DNA of 64,000 nucleotides from Cyprinodon diabolis (taxonomy: Eukaryota > Chordata > Actinopteri > Cyprinodontiformes > Cyprinodontidae), in assembly GCA_030533445.1 (NCBI GenBank), contig JARPUW010000572.1, positions 47,407 through 111,406 on the forward strand, given 5' to 3'. The notes below the pieces were generated by a model that had not been told where the DNA came from, searched no databases, and saw nothing but the letters and a program-made list of their open reading frames with translations. The position numbers and the translations under genes are program-made. Shown here piece after piece: positions 1 through 7,017 of the stretch (position 1 is the stretch's first letter; each line of letters opens with the position of its first letter).

Positions 1-660
1 TGTCTCAGACTGGGGTAACCTTCATGTCTGTAGGTCTTTCACAACCCAAAACGAAGCACAAACAAAATGGTTGGCCCACCTGCTCCTCCCTTTGTTTGAA
101 CTGCAGGACCTCACTCTCACTCACCTTTTAGCTGCTAAAGCACCCCTCCGAACAAACGACTGCTGAGTAAAAACCGTAAAAGGTATCTGAAAAATTCTTT
201 TTATCTAAGCGACAGCTATATCTTGTCTTCAATTGGAGTAACTTTCATGGCTGTAGGTCATCTACAAACTGAATGGGAAGAGAAAGAAAAAGAAAAAACG
301 TTTCATCACACCTAAGCTTCTAATTGAGCTAGCTGCAGCAGGTCACTGTCACTCAGCTTTCAGGTGCTTAAAATGTCCTCCGAACAAACGACTGCTGAGC
401 AAAAACCGTATGAGTTATTCAAAAAATTTTTTCACCGTGAGCGTCAGTCATCCTTCGACTCCAACTATGCCAACTTTGGTGTATGTGTGTCATTCAGAAA
501 AATATTTATGACGAGTTTAAAACACATAGTCTGATTCGTTTTTCTCCCCTCTTCTGCTCCAAAACCAATGAAAAACGGCTCTGATTTTCATCGACTTTAG
601 GTCAGTCTGGAGGGTTTTTAAGGAAAAGTATTAATCCTACCGTAATTCCGAAGATATTGT
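1..660. repeat. Unit 0, partial (right end of block A)
   Basis: The window opens inside module A2. A3 starts at 149 and A4 at 381, each at the shared motif cgaacaaacg. The A4 copy carries the common form of the array (cagtcatccttc). No foldback, C or B block of this unit is in the window. Confidence 0.97.
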
Positions 661-834
661 GTGGGTCCAGAGATTTCAGTCTACAAACTGACCAAAAATG
701 GTGACTCTAGCTATAAATATGTGGCCGTGAGGGCGAGTTTAAAATGTTTTTTTGTGTTTAAAAAACGCCTGCCTCACACTCTAGCTTTTCAGTTGCTCCA
801 CTCTAGCAGGCTGGATTTTGCTAAAACTTTGTGG

Positions 835-966
835 CGCTTGAGGTCTGATTATACAAAAACCGTAGCAGTTATCAACATACCGTCTTCAGTTTTAAATAGA
901 CGAAGGATTTATCTACAAACTGAGCTTCAAACTGTTTTTCTAGGTGAATGTATGCCGACACAGTGA
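835..966. repeat. Module A5, degenerate short A module (reference unit 1)
   Basis: Contains caaaaaccgtagcagttatc, which aligns with the aaaaaccgta core of the other A modules. It then has gtcttcagtttt and atctacaaactgagc, which parallel gtcttcaattgg and atctacaaactgaatg in A3. It is the most diverged A copy and lacks the cgaacaaacg start motif. It recurs at the same place in every unit. Confidence 0.7.
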
Positions 967-1194
967 AGTGCTGTTTTTTATGCTTTTTTTTTCCTCTCCC
1001 CATTCATTTCCTATGGGATTTTTTTGCGACGTTTTCGCTAATAATTCGCAAACCTTCGGACTAATGAGAAAGTTTTATACAAGCACACATCACCCCATTG
1101 GTCCCGACGCGTGTGCCAACTTTGGGCCCGATCCGCCAAACCGTGCGGGACTAGTTACGCGCCGAAGTTTTGGGTATACGGGAGAATTATAATA
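967..1194. repeat. Segment L: CpG-bearing segment ending in a TAA tract (reference unit 1)
   Basis: A T-rich run followed by sequence with many CpGs (gcgacgttttcgc, cccgacgcgtg, gatccgcc, gttacgcgccg), ending in gggagaattat and a TAA tract. It has no detectable similarity to modules A or B, so it looks like an older insertion captured in the unit before amplification. It resembles teleost dispersed repeats in general character, but this is recall only. Confidence 0.6.
1187..1194. repeat. (TAA)n microsatellite, n=2 to 5 between units
   Basis: Copy number by eye: two in units 1, 5, 7, 9, 13, 15, 16; three in units 3, 4, 6, 10, 11, 17, 18, 19, 20; four in unit 14; five in units 2, 8 and 12. The longest tracts occur in units that keep all or part of the adjacent foldback. 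Confidence 0.85.
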
Positions 1195-1199
1195 ACTAG

Positions 1200-1237
1200 A
1201 AAATTTCTAAAGAAATTTTGAGGGGGGCCACCTACTG
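1200..1237. other. AT-stem hairpin retained in every unit (reference unit 1)
   Basis: aaaatttc (1200-1207), loop taaa, gaaatttt (1212-1219) form a perfect 8-bp stem. The following gaggggggccacctac is the right arm of the larger foldback. In units without the foldback left arm this right arm is unpaired, showing that those units are deletion products rather than the ancestral state. Confidence 0.8.
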
Positions 1238-1466
1238 CCCGTCTGGGGAACCGGGCCAATACGGCCCTGGCAAGTGACGTCGGGGCTCCCCAGACCAACT
1301 GCTTACGCCTTTGAGGGCTGCTGAGGGAAGGAAAGAGGGCAAGTTCATGGGCAAAGAGAGCTGTGTGCCACTTGTGCTGACATCTGGGAAATAGACGTGC
1401 ACAGCGTATGATGCACAAGGGTAATATGGGTTGTCCATATTGAAACACAGTGGGTAAAGCCCAGTT
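1238..1466. repeat. GC-rich spacer between foldback and C block (reference unit 1)
   Basis: About 230 bp with a small inverted repeat gggccaatacggccc and a CRE-like tgacgtcg at 1276-1283. Class III units differ here (gggaacaggg, gctaggtcatgg, gatgcaaaagg), and several have tgatgtcg instead of tgacgtcg. No gene is visible. Confidence 0.6.
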
Positions 1467-1704
1467 GGCGGGCTTCGCCCGCCTGCTAGGAGCCATCTCA
1501 GTGAAGAAAAAAATCACCAATGGCGGGCTCTGCCCGCCTTCTAAGAGCCATTGCAGTGATGAAATCACCAATGGCGGGCTCCGCCCGCCTGCTAAGAGCC
1601 ATTGCAGTGATGTAATCACCTTTGGCGGGCTCCGCCCGCCTGTTACCATTGGCGGGCTCCGCCCTCCTTCTAAGAGCCATTGCAGTGATGAAATCACCAA
1701 TGGC
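1467..1704. repeat. C minisatellite, unit 1, class I (55+51+51+27+51 bp)
   Basis: Five copies of a 51-bp motif: the first is 55 bp and diverged, the fourth is a short 27-bp copy. Each 51-bp copy holds a GC hairpin (ggcgggc, loop tcc, gcccgcc) and a second hairpin (gccattg and gtgat pairing with atcac and caatggc, loop gaa). The final GC hairpin is mutated in its right arm. Confidence 0.95.
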
Positions 1705-1744
1705 AATGAGCAATATGCCAGAATGTATGAGTGTGTATAAGGAA

Positions 1745-2043
1745 GAGGCTTTTATTCTGTAGAGTCCTTGTAGTCTTATTTTGAAAGTCTATCATGAATG
1801 TGCATCAAAAGATGGGTCACGCCCAGCAGTGATATAGAATCCATTTCCAAATGTTAAATCACTGGTTTTCCATGTTATTAGGTGAATAGTTGCTTTATTA
1901 CAGAGTAAATGGGAGACTTTTATTGTGAAATTTGCTCTGGGGTGTGTTTTGAAAAGGTCACTAGAGTCTAATAAAAACAACCTGGAAGAGTTTGGGTCAT
2001 AATGTTGAGCCATTTGCATCAATTAATGCATTAGTATAATCTA
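1745..2043. repeat. Module B1, 299 bp (reference unit 1)
   Basis: First of three tandem diverged B modules. It starts at gaggcttttatt and shares tagtcttattttgaaagtc, atccatttcc, aatgttaaatcac, ttccatgttattag and gggtcataatgttgagcca with B2. A half-length echo begins at 1913 (gagacttttatt ... ctagagtctaat). This suggests the B module itself arose by doubling of a segment of about 150 bp. Non-coding by all appearances. Confidence 0.85.
2012..2019 (-). promoter_or_regulatory. Octamer-like motif (ATGCAAAT on the minus strand), one per unit
   Basis: atttgcat at the end of B1 is an exact match to the reverse complement of the classic POU-factor octamer. It is followed by aattaatgcat with TAAT cores. 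The flanking sequence recurs in every unit checked. A single 8-bp match in 3.2 kb may be chance; the array simply multiplies it. Confidence 0.25.
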
Positions 2044-2334
2044 GAGGCTTTTATTTTGTAGGGTCGCTGGAGTCTTATTTTGAAAGTCCAACAGAGTTGT
2101 GTTTATAGAAAATGTTCAGACCCGTCAATGATAGTTGATTACTTTCCAATCGTTAAATCACTCTTTTTCCATGTTATTAGGGCAGTAGATGAAGCGGAAA
2201 TGGGAAGCTTTTATTTTGAAATTTGCTATAGGGTGTGTTTTAAACAGTCTCCTAGAGTCTATTCTCTAAAACGGGGTTGAGTTTGGGTCATAATGTTGAG
2301 CCATATAGGGCAATAAATATATGTAAAAAATATA
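2044..2334. repeat. Module B2, 291 bp (reference unit 1)
   Basis: Second B module, starting gaggcttttattttg. The internal echo begins at 2204 (gaagcttttattttg ... ctagagtctatt). It ends in an AT-rich stretch (gggcaataaatatatg). The B1/B2 junction varies between units (ttagtataatc or ttactataatc). Confidence 0.85.
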
Positions 2335-2520
2335 GAGGCTTTTATTTTGTAGGGTCCCTGGAGTCTTATTTTGAAAGTCTATCAGTGCTGAGTGGCAAGG
2401 GAAGTGTCATGGACAGCAGTCATATAGTATCCATTTCCCAATGTTAAATCAGTCCTTTCACCCTCCATTAGATTAATATGTGCTGTTTAAAACAGCAGAG
2501 GTAAAATCTGTTTGAAGCTT
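2335..2520. repeat. Module B3, truncated, ~186 bp (reference unit 1)
   Basis: Third B module, sharing the gaggcttttattttg start and the atccatttcccaatg and ttaaatca blocks. It then leaves the B pattern after the palindrome at 2481-2497 and runs into the A1 leader. Confidence 0.8.
2481..2497. other. Palindrome at the B3/A junction (reference unit 1)
   Basis: tgctgttt and aaacagca flank a single central a. Present in nearly all units, altered in unit 5 (tgctgttaaaaacagca) and unit 9 (tgctttttaaaacagca). No function can be assigned. Confidence 0.6.
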
Positions 2521-2624
2521 GGTAACCTTGACAACGCTTAACGAGCCTCTCACTGACACAGACAACAGCTGCACTCACTATTGGTTTCTTCTTCCCAGGC
2601 TTTTTTGTATGGGAAGAACGGCAC
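2521..2624. repeat. A1 leader, possible remnant of a short A module (reference unit 1)
   Basis: Begins ggtaaccttgacaacgc, comparable with gggtaaccttcatgtctg in A2. It contains a pyrimidine-rich ttggtttcttcttcccag that looks like a 3-prime splice acceptor. No exon can be supported. Confidence 0.4.
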
Positions 2625-3094
2625 CGAACAAACGACTACTGATCAAAAACCGTATGAGTTATTCAAAAAACATTTTCACCATGAGCATCAGCAATCCTTC
2701 GACTCCAACTATACCAACTTTGGTGTATGTGTGTCATTCAGAAAAATATTTATGACGAGTTGAAAACACATAGTCTGATTCGTTTCTCTCCCATCTTCAG
2801 CTCAAAAAGAATAGAGAAAGGCTGAAACTCTCATCGACTTTAGGTTGGTCTGGAGGGTTTTTAAGGAAAAGTATTAATCCTACCGTAATTCCGAAGACAT
2901 TGTGTGAGTCCAGAGGTTTTAGTCTACAAACTGACCAAAAATGGTGACTGTAGCTCCAAATATGTGGCCGTGAGGGCGAGAATAAGATGTTTGATCTGAA
3001 AAAAATGGCCGCCTCACACTAAGATTTCAGCAGCTGCACTCTAGCAGGCTGCTGCAGAAGCTAACTGTCAGCTAGCTTCCAGGTGCTTACCCTC
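2625..3094. repeat. Module A1, long form, 470 bp (reference unit 1)
   Basis: Starts at cgaacaaacg and runs through ccgtatgagttattc, ccttcgactccaactat, gtgtatgtgtgtcattc, ggtctggagggtttttaagg, ctacaaactgacc and aatatgtggccgtgaggg to the next cgaacaaacg. It is a paralogue of A4, clearly alignable over its whole length but with many substitutions. This dates the A1/A4 duplication well before the array expansion. Confidence 0.9.
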
Positions 3095-3317
3095 CGAACA
3101 AACGACTGCTGAGCAAAAACCGTAAAAGATATCTGAAAAATTCTTTCAGTGAAAGCAACATCTATCCTTTGTCTCAGACTGGGGTAACCTTCATGTCTGT
3201 AGGTCTTTCACAACCCAAAACGAAGCACAAACAAAATGGTTGGCCCACCTGCTCCTCCCTTTCTTTTAACTGCAGGACCTCACTCTCACTCACCTTTTAG
3301 CTGCTAAAGCACCCCTC
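3095..3317. repeat. Module A2, short form, 223 bp (reference unit 1)
   Basis: Starts cgaacaaacgactgctgagc, then ccgtaaaagatatctg, gactggggtaaccttcatg and ctgtaggtc. It aligns with A3 and lacks the long-form segment beginning ccttcgactcc. Confidence 0.85.
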
Positions 3318-3549
3318 CGAACAAACGACTGCTGAGTAAAAACCGTAAAAGGTATCTGAAAAATTCTTTTTATCTAAGCGACAGCTATATCTTGTCTTCG
3401 ATTGGAGTAACTTTCATGGCTGTAGGTCATCTACAAACTGAATGGGAAGAGAAAGAAAAAGAAAAAACGTTTCATCACACCTAAGCTTCTAATTGAGCTA
3501 GCTGCAGCAGGTCACTGTCACTCAGCTTTCAGGTGCTTAAAATGTCCTC
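3318..3549. repeat. Module A3, short form, 232 bp (reference unit 1)
   Basis: Starts cgaacaaacgactgctgagt, then ccgtaaaaggtatctg, aattggagtaactttcatgg and ctgtaggtc, parallel to A2. It has a purine run (gaagagaaagaaaaagaaaa) whose length varies by one base between units. Confidence 0.85.
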
Positions 3550-4003
3550 CGAACAAACGACTGCTGAGCAAAAACCGTATGAGTTATTCAAAAAATTTTT
3601 TCACCGTGAGCGTCAGTCATCCTTCGACTCCAACTATGCCAACTTTGGTGTATGTGTGTCATTCAGAAAAATATTTATGACGAGTTTAAAACACATAGTC
3701 TGATTCGTTTTTCTCCCCTCTTCTGCTCCAAAACCAATGAAAAACGGCTCTGATTTTCATCGACTTTAGGTCGGTCTGGAGGGTTTTTAAGGAAAAGTAT
3801 TAATCCTACCGTAATTCCGAAGATATTGTGTGGGTCCAGAGATTTCAGTCTACAAACTGACCAAAAATGGTGACTCTAGCTATAAATATGTGGCCGTGAG
3901 GGCGAGTTTAAAATGTTTTTTTGTGTTTAAAAAACGCCTGCCTCACACTCTAGCTTTTCAGTTGCTCCACTCTAGCAGGCTGGATTTTGCTAAAACTTTG
4001 TGG
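3550..4003. repeat. Module A4, long form, ~454 bp, spanning the unit 1/2 landmark
   Basis: Paralogue of A1 with the same order of shared blocks. The unit landmark used here (gtgggtccagagatttcag) lies inside it at 3830. It is followed by the degenerate A5. Confidence 0.85.
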
Positions 4004-4373
4004 CGCTTGAGGTCTGATTATACAAAAACCGTAGCAGTTATCAACATACCGTCTTCAGTTTTAAATAGACGAAGGATTTATCTACAAACTGAGCTTCAAA
4101 CTGTTTTTCTAGGTGAATGTATGCCGACACAGTGAAGTGCTGTTTTTTATGCTTTTTTTTACCTCTTCCCATTCATTTCCTATGGGATTTTTTTGCGACG
4201 TTTTCGCTAATAATTCGCAAACCTTCGGACTAATGAGAAAGTTTTATACAAGCACACATCACCCCATTGGTCCCAACGCGTGTGCCAACTTTGGGCCCGA
4301 TCCGCCAAACCGTGCGGGACTAGTTACGCGCCGAAGTTTTGGGTATACGGGAGAATTATAATAATAATAATAA

Positions 4374-4421
4374 TACGCGGAACTAGAAAATTTCTAAAGA
4401 AATTTTGAGGGGGGCCACCTA
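4374..4421. mobile_element. Foldback element, left arm deleted, unit 2
   Basis: Only tacgcgga of the left flank survives, joined to actagaaaatttc and the intact right arm. The right breakpoint is at the same place as in units that lost the whole left side, but the left breakpoint differs. Confidence 0.6.
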
Positions 4422-4653
4422 CTGCCCGTCTGGGGAACCGGGCCAATACGGCCCTGGCAAGTGACGTCGGGGCTCCCCAGACCAACTGCTTACGCCTTTG
4501 AGGGCTGCTGAGGGAAGGAAAGAGGGCAAGTTCATGGGCAAAGAGAGCTGTGTGCCACTTGTGCTGAAATCTGGGAAACAGACGTGCACAGCGTATGATG
4601 CACAAGGGTAATATGGGTTGTCCATATTGAAACACAGTGGGTAAAGCCCAGTT

Positions 4654-4891
4654 GGCGGGCTTCGCCCGCCTGCTGGGAGCCATCTCAGTGAAGAAAAAAA
4701 TCACCAATGGCGGGCTCTGCCCGCCTTCTAAGAGCCATTGCAGTGATGAAATCACCAATGGCGGGCTCCGCCCGCCTGCTAAGAGCCATTGCAGTGATGT
4801 AATCACCTTTGGCAGGCTCCGCCCGCCTGTTACCATTGGCGGGCTCCGCTCGCCTTCTAAGAGCCATTGCAGTGATGAAATCACCAATGGC
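4654..4891. repeat. C minisatellite, unit 2, class I
   Basis: 238 bp, the same five-copy layout as unit 1. The short copy has ggcaggctcc and the last copy ccgctcgcc, each weakening one GC stem. Confidence 0.95.
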
Positions 4892-7017
4892 AATGAGCAA
4901 TATGCCAGAATGTATGAGTGTGTATAAGGAAGAGGCTTTTATTCTGTAGAGTCCTTGTAGTCTTATTTTGAAAGTCTATCATGAATGTGCATCAAAAGAT
5001 GGGTCACGCCCAGCAGTGATATAGAATCCATTTCCAAATGTTAAATCACTGGTTTTCCATGTTATTAGGTGAATAGTTGCTGTATTACAGAGTAAATGGG
5101 AGACTTTTATTGTGAAATTTGCTCTGGGGTGTGTTTTGAAAAGGTCACTAGAGTGTAATAAAAACAACCTGGAAGAGTTTGGGTCATAATGTTGAGCCAT
5201 TTGCATCAATTAATGCATTAGTATAATCTAGAGGCTTTTATTTTGTAGGGTCCCTGGAGTCTTATTTTGAAAGTCCAACAGAGTTGTGTTTATAGAAAAT
5301 GTTCAGACCCGTCAATGATAGTTGATTACTTTCCAATCGTTAAATCACTCTTTTTCCATGTTATTAGGGCAGTAGATGAAGCGGAAATGGGAGGCTTTTA
5401 TTTTGAAATTTGCTATAGGGTGTGTTTTAAACAGTCTCCTAGAGTCTATTCTCTAAAACGGGGTTGAGTTTCGGTCATAATGTTGAGCCATATAGGGCAA
5501 TAAATATATGTAAAAAATATAGAGGCTTTTATTTTGTAGGGTCCCTGGAGTCTTATTTTGAAAGTCTATCAGTGCTGAGTGGCAAGGGAAGTGTCATGGA
5601 CAGCAGTCATATAGTATCCATTTCCCAATGTTAAATCAGTCCTTTCACCCTCCATTAGATTAATATGTGCTGTTTAAAACAGCAGAGGTAAAATCTATTT
5701 GAAGCTTGGTAACCTTGACAACGCTTAACGAGCCTCTCACTGACACAGACAACAGCTGCACTCACTATTGGTTTCTTCTTCCCAGGCTTTTTTGTATGGG
5801 AAGAACGGCACCGAACAAACGACTACTCATCAAAAACCGTATGAGTTATTCAAAAAACATTTTCACCATGAGCATCAGCAATCCTTCGACTCCAACTATA
5901 CCAACTTTGGTGTATGTGTGTCATTCAGAAAAATATTTATGACGAGTTGAAAACACATAGTCTGATTCGTTTCTCTCCCATCTTCAGCTCAAAAAGAATA
6001 GAGAAAGGCTGAAACTCTCATCGACTTTAGGTTGGTCTGGAGGGTTTTTAAGGAAAAGTATTAATCCTACCGTAATTCCGAAGACATTGTGTGAGTCCAG
6101 AGGTTTCAGTCTACAAACTGACCAAAAATGGTGACTGTAGCTCCAAATATGTGGCCGTGAGGGCGAGAATAAGATGTTTGATCTTAAAAAAATGGCCGCC
6201 TCACACTAAGATTTCAGCAGCTGCACTCTAGCAGGCTGCTGCAGAAGCTAACTGTCAGCTAGCTTCCAGGTGCTTACCCTCCGAACAAACGACTGCTGAG
6301 CAAAAACCGTAAAAGATATCTGAAAAATTCTTTCAGTGAAAGCAACATCTATCCTTTGTCTCAGACTGGGGTAACCTTCATGTCTGTAGGTCTTTCACAA
6401 CCCAAAACGAAGCACAAACAAAATGGTTGGCCCACCTGCTCCTCCCTTTGTTTGAACTGCAGGACCTCACTCTCACTCACCTTTTAGCTGCTAAAGCACC
6501 CCTCCGAACAAACGACTGCTGAGTAAAAACCGTAAAAGGTATCTGAAAAATTCTTTTTATCTAAGCGACAGCTATATCTTGTCTTCAATTGGAGTAACTT
6601 TCATGGCTGTAGGTCATCTACAAACTGAATGGGAAGAGAAAGAAAAAGAAAAAAACGTTTCATCACACCTAAGCTTCTAATTGAGCTAGCTGCAGCAGGT
6701 CACTGTCACTCAGCTTTCAGGTGCTTAAAATGTCCTCCGAACAAACGACTGCTGAGCAAAAACCGTATGAGTTATTCAAAAAATTTTTTCACCGTGAGCG
6801 TCAGTCATCCTTCGACTCCAACTATGCCAACTTTGGTGTATGTGTGTCATTCAGAAAAATATTTATGACGAGTTTAAAACACATAGTCGGATTCGTTTTT
6901 CTCCCCTCTTCTGCTCCAAAACCAATGAAAAACGGCTCTGATTTTCATCGACTTTAGGTCGGTCTGGAGGGTTTTTAAGGAAAAGTATTAATCCTACCGT
7001 AATTCCGAAGATATTGT

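Larger units (their letters stand above)
661..3829. repeat. Unit 1 (3169 bp), class I, no foldback
   Basis: Taken here as the reference unit. Segment L ends in (TAA)2 directly joined to the AT hairpin. Block C is 1467-1704 and block B is 1745-2520. Block A fills the rest. Private changes: one arm of the last C hairpin is broken (gccctcc instead of gcccgcc), B1 has gctttatta for gctgtatta, and B2 has gggaagctt for gggaggctt. B2 carries the rarer gtcgctggag. Confidence 0.98.
3830..7017. repeat. Unit 2 (3188 bp), class I, partial foldback
   Basis: Has (TAA)5 followed by a remnant tacgcgga fused directly to the AT hairpin, so most of the foldback left arm is missing. Segment L carries variants otherwise seen in units 8 and 10 (acctcttccc near 4160 and cccaacgcg near 4272), suggesting a conversion tract. 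Block C is 4654-4891 with two damaged GC hairpins (ggcaggctcc, ccgctcgcc). Block B is 4932-5707. The tail has an extra A in the A-run at 6650-6655, shared only with unit 13. Confidence 0.98.

Noticed and set aside
661..966. 101-codon open frame at the landmark, present in all 20 units (MGPEISVYKL...)
   Set aside because: It starts at GTG, not ATG, spans two satellite modules (A4 and A5), has no recognisable domain, and is closed early by CAA-to-TAA in units 17 and 19. Its conservation equals that of the surrounding DNA.
944..1192. 82-codon frame starting at GTG over segment L
   Set aside because: No ATG start, overlaps the previous frame, and ends in the TAA microsatellite. Differences between units are scattered without codon-position bias that I can see.
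1467..1704. CRISPR array, because of regularly spaced short palindromic repeats
   Set aside because: There are no unique spacers: the whole 51-bp period is repeated, no cas genes exist, and the context is eukaryotic satellite.
2300..2340. TATA-box promoter in the AT-rich end of B2
   Set aside because: The AT-rich stretch has several TATA-like strings but no accompanying initiator or downstream gene. AT content alone explains it.
2519..2763. Frames of 60-78 codons at the A1 leader and A1, with the related frame in A4
   Set aside because: The 78-codon frame starts at TTG and neighbouring frames overlap in different phases. Unit 11 has frame-disrupting insertions. The similar peptide from A4 reflects DNA-level duplication.
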